Below, piece after piece: positions 34,256 through 41,930 of a stretch of DNA of 42,077 nucleotides. The position numbers and the translations under genes were made by a program. Source of the stretch: Companilactobacillus kedongensis (GTDB taxonomy: Bacteria > Bacillota > Bacilli > Lactobacillales > Lactobacillaceae). The notes beneath the pieces were generated by a model. That model ran no database searches. It worked only from the letters and a program-made list of their open reading frames with translations, and was not told where the DNA came from. Each line of letters opens with the position of its first letter. The first letter of the stretch is position 1. The DNA is taken from NCBI RefSeq assembly GCF_003946625.1, contig NZ_RHOR01000018.1:1-42077 (forward strand). Reading direction: 5' to 3'.

Positions 34256-35416
34256 TTGGCAAAGAAATTTTCGTTCTTTTCAAAAGATATTATTTGCGTC
34301 ATGCTAGCGACTTTTTTTTATCAATTTAGTATTCAAGCAGTTAACCCACTAATGAATGGATATGCCCGTAATTTAGGGGTAAATAGCACTTTTGCCGGTA
34401 TTATTGTTGGCGTTATGAGCATCACTTCAATGTTACTAAGACCCTTTGCTGGAAATTTAACTGATCGAATTTCCAAATATCGATTAGCACCAATCGGTGG
34501 TAGTTTGTGTGCAATCAGCGATTCTGGATATCTTTTTGCTTTCAACACAACTTGGCTATTATTTTTTAGAATCATAAATGGTGCAGGTTTCGTCCTATGT
34601 ACCGTTTGTCTGGCAACTTGGATGGCCTATTTGGTCCCACGCCAACATCTTGGAGCAGCGATGGGATATTACGGATTATTAAACGCTCTTGCAATGGCAA
34701 TTGCTCCTGCACTAGCAATCAGTATCTATCAGCTTCTAGGATATAAATTCATCATAGCTCTAGCTGCCTTGGGTGCTGTGGCCATGGTTGTCGTAATACA
34801 ATTAATCAATGATCATGCAAAACCCGCAGTTAAGTCAAAAGACCAACACTTTAAAATAATTCAGAGAGATGCATTACCAGTAGCGATAATTTTTTCATTA
34901 TTGTCCATTCCCTACTTCGTTACCCAAGCCGATATTGTCATGTACGTTCAGGAACGCCATTTGAACATTACCGTAAGTTTGTTCTCTTTATGTTATTCAC
35001 TAGTATTGATTGTTATTCGGATTCTATTAAAAAATTATTTTGATACCATTTCATTTGGTATTTGGTTTTCTATCTGCATAATTGCAACAATCGGTTACAT
35101 CATCCTATTGACAATAATGAAAAACAACTTTGAAATGATCTTGGCAGCTGGATTAATGGCAGTTGGTTTTGGGATTATGGTTTCCGTATCCCAATCAACA
35201 TCCCTCTTACTAGCTCCCTTAGAAGAACAGGGTCTTGCCAACGCGACTTATTATTTAGGAAGCGATGTTGGTATGTCAGTTGGACCCATCATTGGTGGAT
35301 TCTTACCAACAATTTTTCCACTAAAATTCTTTTACCCAGTGATGTTACTAATCGTCCCTTTGACAGCAATTATCTATTTACTTAATCGTACTAAGCTTAA
35401 TGCAGCAGTACAGTAG
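34256..35416 (+). CDS. MFS transporter, probable efflux
   Basis: A 386-aa membrane protein with about 12 segments. Motif-A-like loop at RPFAGNLTDRISKYRLAPIGG, and AAMGYYGLLNALAMAIAPALAISIY in the fifth segment region, as in drug exporters. I choose TTG 34256 because GGAG lies 11 nt upstream; a longer frame from 34220 has no ribosome site. It lies just behind the esterase and may export its product or a toxic ester. Substrate unknown. Confidence 0.82.
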   Translation: MAKKFSFFSKDIICVMLATFFYQFSIQAVNPLMNGYARNLGVNSTFAGIIVGVMSITSMLLRPFAGNLTDRISKYRLAPIGGSLCAISDSGYLFAFNTTWLLFFRIINGAGFVLCTVCLATWMAYLVPRQHLGAAMGYYGLLNALAMAIAPALAISIYQLLGYKFIIALAALGAVAMVVVIQLINDHAKPAVKSKDQHFKIIQRDALPVAIIFSLLSIPYFVTQADIVMYVQERHLNITVSLFSLCYSLVLIVIRILLKNYFDTISFGIWFSICIIATIGYIILLTIMKNNFEMILAAGLMAVGFGIMVSVSQSTSLLLAPLEEQGLANATYYLGSDVGMSVGPIIGGFLPTIFPLKFFYPVMLLIVPLTAIIYLLNRTKLNAAVQ

Positions 35417-35450
35417 ACACTATTCTAAAATGAATTATCCTGCAATATTA

Positions 35451-35497
35451 AAAACCTCCACTATCTAGATTTAGAATCTAATAGTAGAGGTTTTTTA
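35451..35497. terminator. Bidirectional terminator between MFS and GH91 genes
   Basis: AAAACCTCCACTAT pairs with ATAGTAGAGGTTTT (one mismatch) with an inner TAGATT/AATCTA; A- and T-runs on both sides. Confidence 0.82.
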
Positions 35498-35532
35498 ATT
35501 TATAAATTTTACATAGCTAATCAAAACGAATC

Positions 35533-36867
35533 TTATATGGCAGGCGTTGCTCTAAAAGCGTTTTGAGACTTGTCCATAATAACTTGTTCATCCGTACCTG
35601 AATCAAGAATAGTATTCAATTTTGACTCATCTTCAACTACAACAGTCTTTACGTCCAACACCTTAGACTCCCCAGTAGTTAACAAGGCATCCACTTGAGA
35701 ATTAAACGCTGAATCACCACTGCCAGAACTCGTTTCGGTTGCAACAACATTGTTATTTGAAATATAGTTATGAGCTCCTGACATTAAATGCATAATAGTT
35801 GGTACCACATTCAAAGGTTTCAAGAAATTCTTATCCATTATTTCTGAGAAATGATTCCCAATGACAGAGTTATTATTACCATTAATAGACAATAATCCAT
35901 AGCTATCTTCCAGCCCATTATCATGCATTTGCATAGGGATCCATGGTTCCCGGTCATGTAAGAAATGATTCGATGAAATTAGGTTTTCCGAACTATTTTT
36001 ATTTAAAATTACCATTCCAGGATAAAAGGCATGCAAAATATTGTTTGAAACTAACGATCTCGTTACGCCTTCAAACTCGATCGTACTTTTACCTCTTGGA
36101 AAAATATTATTTGCGGTGATCAATAGTTGGGCAAAATTTTGAGCGTAGATTGAATATCCTTTAAAACCTGCTCCCATCAAATTATCAGTAACTTTAGAAG
36201 CTTGGCCCCAACCACGTAATTCAATACAGTTTCCGCACTCGGCAATGAAATTGTTGTGAATCGTCAAAGCATCAGCGTGATAAATCGTAATCCCGTGTTC
36301 CAGGTATACAAAGCCCATACCTGAAATTCTAAATGAATCTTGTGCACTAGCTACATAGATCCCTGTTTTACCATTAACATAAGTATTTTCTGGATTTTGT
36401 TCTCCAGTGCCATCATCTACAAAGTGAACTCCGTCAATACAGAAGTTAGAAAACTCAACTGAACTTATTCGTGGATCTCCATCTCTAGATACAAGAAATG
36501 CCGCAGCTTTTGTTTCGTCATTTTTATCAGGATCGATATCTACAAGCACTCTACTACCACCAGGCCATAGTTCATGTAAATCAGACCACTGATCCTTTGG
36601 TACATTATATCTGATACTTGATGAAGTAAAACCGTGACCAGATCCAACGATCTTTAGAAAACTGATATCGATCACGACTTGTGTCTTCAAATGATAATCT
36701 GCTGGTGGCAAATAAATTACAGCACCAGGTTTTCCGCCTTCATTGATGTTACTGTCACTTTGTTTACTTTTAATATCAGCAATAATACTATTGATCACTT
36801 CACCGATATCTTTATAGGGATCACCAACAGACCATTTAGTTACATCATAATAATTTGTATTATTCAT
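35533..36867 (-). CDS. GH91 inulin fructotransferase / difructose-anhydride hydrolase
   Basis: A 444-aa right-handed beta-helix protein that matches, along its length, what I recall of actinobacterial inulin fructotransferases (DFA III-forming). Examples: NYYDVT.W.VG at the N-terminus, GSGHGFTSSSIR, ELWPGGSRV, SVEFSNFCIDG, FIAEC(G).CIELRGWGQASK, GNNNSVIGNHFSE and the C-terminal NAFRAT. Asp199 and Glu210 sit 11 apart, matching the spacing of the reported catalytic Asp and Glu. There is no signal peptide, so it should act in the cytoplasm. GH91 also includes DFA III hydrolases, which open the anhydride to inulobiose; location plus the permease next door favour that. Third gene of the operon after GH32 and GPH. 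Confidence 0.85.
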   Translation of the reverse strand: MNNTNYYDVTKWSVGDPYKDIGEVINSIIADIKSKQSDSNINEGGKPGAVIYLPPADYHLKTQVVIDISFLKIVGSGHGFTSSSIRYNVPKDQWSDLHELWPGGSRVLVDIDPDKNDETKAAAFLVSRDGDPRISSVEFSNFCIDGVHFVDDGTGEQNPENTYVNGKTGIYVASAQDSFRISGMGFVYLEHGITIYHADALTIHNNFIAECGNCIELRGWGQASKVTDNLMGAGFKGYSIYAQNFAQLLITANNIFPRGKSTIEFEGVTRSLVSNNILHAFYPGMVILNKNSSENLISSNHFLHDREPWIPMQMHDNGLEDSYGLLSINGNNNSVIGNHFSEIMDKNFLKPLNVVPTIMHLMSGAHNYISNNNVVATETSSGSGDSAFNSQVDALLTTGESKVLDVKTVVVEDESKLNTILDSGTDEQVIMDKSQNAFRATPAI

Positions 36868-36888
36868 AATTACTCCCTCAGATAAATT

Positions 36889-38256
36889 TTATTGTTGAAC
36901 CGCTATTTCAGCTCTAACTTTAGCTTCATTATTTTCATATTTTGCATAGAAGAACATTGGGACCGCAGCGATAATAAATAATGCTGCTGGAATCCAAACA
37001 AAGCTTATATTGATACCAAGTAATGATTGTTGAGTCTGAATATGGTTAGGAATATAACCAAAATATTCCATAACCTTTGATGGAATGAAACCACCGATAC
37101 CACTTCCGGCTTTAACACAAAAGGCACTACCGATAGCTGTTAAGAAACCACTAGCTCTGATTCCGTTCTTCCATTGACCAAAGTCAACCGCATCAGCCAA
37201 CATCAAGAATGGCATACCTGCTGCGACACCAGTACCGATTGATCCGATACAATATAATGCAACAACAGCAATTTGATTACTACCAACAAATTGGAACGAC
37301 ATATTAGCAATTGCGGCAACAAATAATGAAATAATAAATACGGTTCTCTTATTAGTCTTTTTAACGAAGAAAGGTGTCAAAATCATTCCGACAACAGCTA
37401 CAGCTGACAGACCTCCAGCAATTGGGATCAAAGATTTTGAATGAATATTGTACTGAAAATAATAGATCATTCCAGAACTTCTAACGGTTGTACCGATCCA
37501 ATAAAATAAGTTCGTAACTACGATCAAGATCCAAGGCCAGTTACTCTTAGTTGCTTTGACACTTTGTTTAATTGAGACTGACTTGGTACTAACGGCATTA
37601 ACTTCACGTAAATTAAAGAAAGCAATTAAGAATGAAATGATTGAGAAGACACCCATAAGTAAAATAGTATATGAGAATCCTTTACGATCATTACCTTGTC
37701 CTAAAATTTGTACCAACGGTAAAACTACGGCATTAGCAACTAATAAACCGATATTTCCACCGACCATTCTAAATGAATTCAAAGCAGTTCTTTGATCAGG
37801 ATCATTACTCAAATTGGGTAAGATCGAAGTCATCGGTGTACTGATACCAGTATATAAAATACCCGAAGTAACATAAGTAAGTGCAGCATATATAACCTTA
37901 CTTGAGCCTGACATATTAGGAGTTGTAAATGTTAACCATGTAAAAACTGCAAATGGCACACACAACCATAGAAAGTATGGTCGGCTTTGACCCCAGCGAG
38001 TATGTGTATGATCGATCAAGAATCCCCAAATTGGAGCATCGACCATATCCAAAAGTCTAGTGATCAATAAAATAGTTCCAGCAATCCCGATTCCTAAGCC
38101 GAAAACATCTGTATAAAAATACAGTAAATAGGTACTAATACTTACAAATAAAAGGTTCCCACCAAAATCTGTAAGTGAATAACTTAGCTTCCGAAAAAGT
38201 GGAATACGTTCTTCATTCTGAACCTGTACTGGTTCTTCATAAGCTTCAGCTTTCAT
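36889..38256 (-). CDS. GPH-family sugar:cation symporter
   Basis: A 455-aa polytopic protein (about 12 segments) of the glycoside-pentoside-hexuronide family (MelB type). Seen: LSYSLTDFGGNLLFVSISTYLLYFYTDVFG at the start, DAPIWGFLIDHTHTRWGQSRPYF (cation-coupling and loop motif), and DAVDFGQWKNGIRASG in the second half, a family hallmark. ATG 38256. It lies 30 bp after GH32 and 21 bp before GH91, so the transported sugar should be the GH91/GH32 substrate: difructose anhydride, inulobiose, sucrose or small fructo-oligosaccharide. GPH carriers do not phosphorylate their cargo, fitting the intracellular GH91 and the separate fructokinase. Confidence 0.88.
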   Translation of the reverse strand: MKAEAYEEPVQVQNEERIPLFRKLSYSLTDFGGNLLFVSISTYLLYFYTDVFGLGIGIAGTILLITRLLDMVDAPIWGFLIDHTHTRWGQSRPYFLWLCVPFAVFTWLTFTTPNMSGSSKVIYAALTYVTSGILYTGISTPMTSILPNLSNDPDQRTALNSFRMVGGNIGLLVANAVVLPLVQILGQGNDRKGFSYTILLMGVFSIISFLIAFFNLREVNAVSTKSVSIKQSVKATKSNWPWILIVVTNLFYWIGTTVRSSGMIYYFQYNIHSKSLIPIAGGLSAVAVVGMILTPFFVKKTNKRTVFIISLFVAAIANMSFQFVGSNQIAVVALYCIGSIGTGVAAGMPFLMLADAVDFGQWKNGIRASGFLTAIGSAFCVKAGSGIGGFIPSKVMEYFGYIPNHIQTQQSLLGINISFVWIPAALFIIAAVPMFFYAKYENNEAKVRAEIAVQQ

Positions 38257-38286
38257 TGTATCTGCTCCATTCTATTGAACTAATTT

Positions 38287-39705
38287 TTAATATTTAACGG
38301 CATTCTTCTCTAATTGATAAATATCGTATGAAACTTTACCTTGCGACAATAGATTTAAGCTTACTTTGTCCTCAGTATAAAGTCTTTCGGTAAATGTTGC
38401 TTCACCGTCATTGACGAATAATTCTACTGAACTAGTATCGACTAACAAGTGAAACTTTAAAGTTTTTGCTGGCATGATAACTGCTTCTCTTATTCCATCT
38501 TTACCAGGACGTTTGAGAACTACGTGACTGTTATCCTTCGAATAAGTGATTTTTAGTAATTCTTCATTATCAGTTGTTAACGTGATACCTGATTTATCAG
38601 CATTGTCAAAATTGATTTCTGCTTCATAATGATTTCCGTTATAATCTAATTTCTTGAAACCATTGATTTCAAAGCTATCTGAAATTACTTCTCCTGTTCG
38701 TAACTTTTTTAATTCGGAAACAGGATTCATATATAACTTATCGTTCTTTAATGTTAATTCACGAGGAAATGTTAAGGCTCCTGCCCAACCGTCTTCTTGT
38801 TCTGGCATGACACTGCCCCACATATCCATCCAACCGATAACTAATCTGCGACCATCTGGTGCCAATGTTGTTTGAGTAGCATAAAAATCATGTCCACTAT
38901 CCAATTCTTGAAAATTTGAATGATCGAATCTATTAGAATCATAACTAAAGTTTCCAGTCATATATCCAGTTTCATTTTCATTACGGAAACGAAATTCATC
39001 CTCTTCAATTCCTTCAGGCGACATCAACAATACATCTTTATCACCTAGTCTAAAGAAATCAGGACACTCCCACATAAATCCTTCAGTTTTTAGATCATTG
39101 GATTTTGTGATCGGACCTAAGTAATCCCAATCGATCAAATTTTTAGATTTATAAGTGAGAACTCGACCTAGTTCATCAACTGACGATTGGCTTCCCAAGA
39201 TCATGTACCAACTACCGTTGTTATACCAAACTTTAGGATCACGGAAGTGCTGGGTATTGTCTTCAGGAGCTGAAGCAATTATTGGATTATTTTCGTATTT
39301 CTCAAAATGAATTCCATCTTCACTGATAGCTAAATTCTGATTTTGCCAAAAATGTTCAGGATCACTATCGCCTTCGTAATAATGATGACCCGTATAAATC
39401 AAATACATTTTTCCGTCTTTAATAACAGCACTACCTGAAAAACAACCATCTTTATCTTCCGTATCTCCAGGAGTTAAAGCTATCGGTAACGTTTCCCAAT
39501 GTACTAGATCCTTACTACGGGCATGCCCCCAGTGCATTGGTCCCCACTCAGCTGAATATGGGTGATGTTGATAAAAAATATGATAATAGCCTTTGAAAAA
39601 AATGAATCCATTAGGATCATTGATCCAGCCTGACTTGGCTGACACATGATATCCAAGTCGGTAACGCATATTTGATAGTTCTATTGGTTTTAATTTTGTT
39701 TGCAT
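38287..39705 (-). CDS. GH32 beta-fructosidase (sucrose/inulobiose hydrolase)
   Basis: A 472-aa intracellular GH32 enzyme. The five-blade propeller carries nucleophile Asp30 in WINDPNG, transition-state stabiliser Asp156 in FRDPK and acid/base Glu213 in ECPDF. A C-terminal beta-sandwich follows from about residue 350. There is no signal peptide. ATG 39705 behind AGGAGATAG. First gene of the operon under two LacI-type operators. Sequence resembles sucrose-6-phosphate hydrolases, but no sugar PTS is in the cluster. Free sucrose, inulobiose or short fructans are more likely substrates; released fructose would go to the fructokinase. Confidence 0.9.
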   Translation of the reverse strand: MQTKLKPIELSNMRYRLGYHVSAKSGWINDPNGFIFFKGYYHIFYQHHPYSAEWGPMHWGHARSKDLVHWETLPIALTPGDTEDKDGCFSGSAVIKDGKMYLIYTGHHYYEGDSDPEHFWQNQNLAISEDGIHFEKYENNPIIASAPEDNTQHFRDPKVWYNNGSWYMILGSQSSVDELGRVLTYKSKNLIDWDYLGPITKSNDLKTEGFMWECPDFFRLGDKDVLLMSPEGIEEDEFRFRNENETGYMTGNFSYDSNRFDHSNFQELDSGHDFYATQTTLAPDGRRLVIGWMDMWGSVMPEQEDGWAGALTFPRELTLKNDKLYMNPVSELKKLRTGEVISDSFEINGFKKLDYNGNHYEAEINFDNADKSGITLTTDNEELLKITYSKDNSHVVLKRPGKDGIREAVIMPAKTLKFHLLVDTSSVELFVNDGEATFTERLYTEDKVSLNLLSQGKVSYDIYQLEKNAVKY

Positions 39706-39738
39706 GTCTATCTCCTATCGAAGTTTCGTTTATTTTTA

Positions 39739-39815
39739 TATGTTAACCGGTTGTCATATTGCTTTACGAGAATTATTGTAATCGCTAACATTCTTTATGT
39801 CAACCGGTTGTCATA
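39739..39815 (-). promoter_or_regulatory. Fructan operon promoter with two LacI operators and cre
   Basis: Minus-strand promoter TTGACA (39803-39798), 17-bp spacer, TACAAT (39780-39775). Two operators with core AACCGGTT lie at 39796-39815 (covering -35) and 39739-39758, cores 57 bp apart. TGTTAGCGATTACA (39790-39777, minus) is a cre-like site with one deviation, overlapping -10. This predicts LacI repression plus CcpA control. Confidence 0.82.
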
Positions 39816-39821
39816 AAAACA

Positions 39822-39852
39822 TAAAAAAATAATTAGAACCTAAATTCTAATT
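39822..39852 (-). terminator. Terminator of the lacI-type gene
   Basis: On the minus strand AATTAGAA and TTCTAATT pair, followed by ATTTTTTT. It separates the regulator from the operon promoter. Confidence 0.75.
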
Positions 39853-39859
39853 ATCGTCG

Positions 39860-40837
39860 TTATATTGATTGGCCTTGCCAAACCTTTACCGGAATAGTCT
39901 GCTCTAGGTCTGTTTTTTTACCGTCAATTCTTTGAATCAGCGTTTTTACAGCCGCCGTAGCCATCTCTTCTACCGGTTGTTGAATAGTTGTTAGTTCTGG
40001 AAGCAACATTCTAGTCGTATTTGATCCGTCATATCCTACAATTTTCAGATCATCAGGTATTTTATAGCCCAGTTTAGTGGCTGTTTGCCAAATCAGCGCT
40101 GCATCAATGTCATTCGTGGCAAATATTCCATCAACTTCTGGATATTCAGTAAATATCTCCTGAACTGCTTTGGCTTTTTGGTCCATATCCCAGTTAAAAT
40201 CGATTAAACAAGTATGAGGATCCAATCCATGATCTTTCATAACATCTTCATATGCATCACGTCTTCTATGTGCTGGTGTTTCCAAATTACGCGGACCATC
40301 AGTATTGATAATGTGCTTGGCACCACTATTTATCAGTAATTCCGTTGCCAATTTGCCCCCCATGTAGTTATCTGAAGAAATCACTGGAATGTCTTCATTC
40401 ATGACTCGATCGATAGCAACAACTGGAAGATTAGCATTGTGATATTCATCGATCCCTATATTTTGAGCTCCAACGATCAACCCATCGACCTGATTAGAGA
40501 TCAATTCTTTTAGATATGTCTCTTCTTTTTCAGGATCATTCATCGAATTGCCGATCAAAACTTTGAACCCAGCATCAAAGAGCCGTTTCTCTAGTTCCGC
40601 AACTAATTCGCCGAAGAATGGATTATCAACCGTTGGAAAAATAAGACCGACTAACTTGGTTTCTTTTTTGTAAAGTTGGCGTGCTACAGCATTCGGCTGA
40701 TAATTTAAATAGTCTATGGCATCGTGAACTTTTTTTATTGTTTTTTCACTCAAGTATCCACGATTATTCAGCACTCGTGAAACTGTGGTTTTGGAAACTC
40801 CCGCAACCTTTGCTACATCATCTATTTTGACTACCAT
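39860..40837 (-). CDS. LacI-family repressor of the fructan operon
   Basis: A 325-aa regulator. N-terminal helix-turn-helix and hinge: KIDDVAKVAGVSKTTVSRVL, then the hinge helix with YQPNAVARQL. A periplasmic-binding-like effector domain follows with VGLIFPTVDNPFFGELV and FATNDIDAALIW. The twin AACCGGTT operators just downstream, before GH32, are the expected targets. The inducer is likely a fructo-sugar, from context. ATG 40837; own promoter with TATAAT near 40878-40873. Confidence 0.9.
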   Translation of the reverse strand: MVVKIDDVAKVAGVSKTTVSRVLNNRGYLSEKTIKKVHDAIDYLNYQPNAVARQLYKKETKLVGLIFPTVDNPFFGELVAELEKRLFDAGFKVLIGNSMNDPEKEETYLKELISNQVDGLIVGAQNIGIDEYHNANLPVVAIDRVMNEDIPVISSDNYMGGKLATELLINSGAKHIINTDGPRNLETPAHRRRDAYEDVMKDHGLDPHTCLIDFNWDMDQKAKAVQEIFTEYPEVDGIFATNDIDAALIWQTATKLGYKIPDDLKIVGYDGSNTTRMLLPELTTIQQPVEEMATAAVKTLIQRIDGKKTDLEQTIPVKVWQGQSI

Positions 40838-40920
40838 TCAAATTCACCTATATCCTTGATTCTGATAAATCCATTATACAGTAATCATATATTTTTTAAC
40901 TCAATCTAAAATAATTGCAA

Positions 40921-40970
40921 TTGACGACCAGTTTTCAGAATGGTATCTTAAATCATCGAAAGCGATTGCA
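40921..40970 (+). promoter_or_regulatory. Fructokinase promoter with cre-like site
   Basis: TTGACG (40921-40926), 17-bp spacer, TATCTT (40944-40949). CGAAAGCGATTGCA at 40957-40970 deviates from the cre consensus at its first base. No AACCGGTT operator here, so control by CcpA rather than by the LacI protein is suggested. Confidence 0.65.
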
Positions 40971-40998
40971 GAAATTTTTAGTCTGGGAGGAATTTAAA

Positions 40999-41871
40999 TT
41001 GTTAGTTGGAAGTATTGAAGCAGGTGGAACAAAATTTGTCTGTGCCGTAGGTGATGAAGACTATCGCATCAAGGATAGTATCCATTTCCCAACGACAACA
41101 CCAAAAGAAACCTTACAAAAATCGATCGAGTATTTTAAACAATTTGATATTAAAGCATTAAGTATTGCCTCTTTTGGTCCCATAGAATTACGTAAAAATT
41201 CACCAAAATATGGCTATATCACCTCGACACCAAAACCAGGTTGGCAAGATACCGACTTCATTGGTGCCCTCAAAAAAGAACTCGATGTCCCAATGTTTTG
41301 GACAACAGATGTTAACGGATCAGCTTATGGCGAATACGTTATGTCGAGCCTTTCAAATGAAAAAATCAACTCACTAGTTTATTACACGATCGGTACTGGC
41401 GTTGGTGCCGGTGCAATCTTTGATGGCAAATTTGTTGGTGGTATGGGACATCCAGAAATGGGACATACCTTACTTAAACGCCATCCTGATGATCTTGATT
41501 TTAAAGGAATCTGCCCATTTCACGGTGACTGTTTAGAAGGATTGGTAGCTGGACCAACCTTTGATGCACGTTTAGGCAAACCAGGTAAAGACGTACCGAT
41601 TACAGATCATACTTGGGATATTATGGCCTACTATGTAGCCCAAGCGGCGATCCAATCAACACTGATTTTGCGTCCTGAGAAAATTATCTTCGGTGGCGGA
41701 GTAGTTAGTGAACAATTTCTAGTCAAAGTACGCGAACAATTCAAAACACTCTTGAACGATTACGTTGAAGTACCAGACCTAGAAAAATATATCACAATGC
41801 CTATCGTTAAAAACAACGGCTCCGCAACACTCGGAGACTTTGCATTAGCAATTCGTGAATTACATGAATAG
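40999..41871 (+). CDS. ROK-family fructokinase
   Basis: A 290-aa ATP-dependent sugar kinase, phosphorylating fructose to fructose-6-phosphate. Phosphate loop GSIEAGGTKF at the N-terminus, IGTGVGAGAI, and the ROK zinc site in GHPEMGH...CPFHGDCLEG (His, Cys, His, Cys) are present. The GPIEL and WTTDVNGSAYGEY parts match the YdhR/GmuE fructokinase group. Start TTG 40999, 8 nt behind GGGAGG; an upstream ATG in frame lacks a ribosome site. Divergent from the LacI-type gene, it completes the fructan pathway. Confidence 0.88.
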   Translation: MLVGSIEAGGTKFVCAVGDEDYRIKDSIHFPTTTPKETLQKSIEYFKQFDIKALSIASFGPIELRKNSPKYGYITSTPKPGWQDTDFIGALKKELDVPMFWTTDVNGSAYGEYVMSSLSNEKINSLVYYTIGTGVGAGAIFDGKFVGGMGHPEMGHTLLKRHPDDLDFKGICPFHGDCLEGLVAGPTFDARLGKPGKDVPITDHTWDIMAYYVAQAAIQSTLILRPEKIIFGGGVVSEQFLVKVREQFKTLLNDYVEVPDLEKYITMPIVKNNGSATLGDFALAIRELHE

Positions 41872-41897
41872 TTAGGTTTATTCGTTTAGGTTTTTTA

Positions 41898-41930
41898 TTC
41901 GTCTCCAGATCTGAGAATATTCACCTGCTA
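41898..41930 (-). repeat. Structured intergenic repeat, copy F (3' end, cut by intron)
   Basis: Minus strand: TAGCAGGTGAATATTCTCAG then ATCTGGAGACG, nearly identical to the 3' ends of copies D and E. The remainder of the repeat is separated by the group II intron and lies outside the window. Confidence 0.8.

Noticed and set aside
35533-36867. GH91 as a secreted inulinase-type enzyme
   Set aside because: The N-terminus MNNTNYYDVTKW has no signal peptide and matches the mature start of family members; secretion is not supported.
38287-39705. GH32 as strict sucrose-6-phosphate hydrolase of a PTS operon
   Set aside because: No PTS sucrose transporter in the cluster; the neighbour is a GPH symporter, which delivers unphosphorylated sugar.
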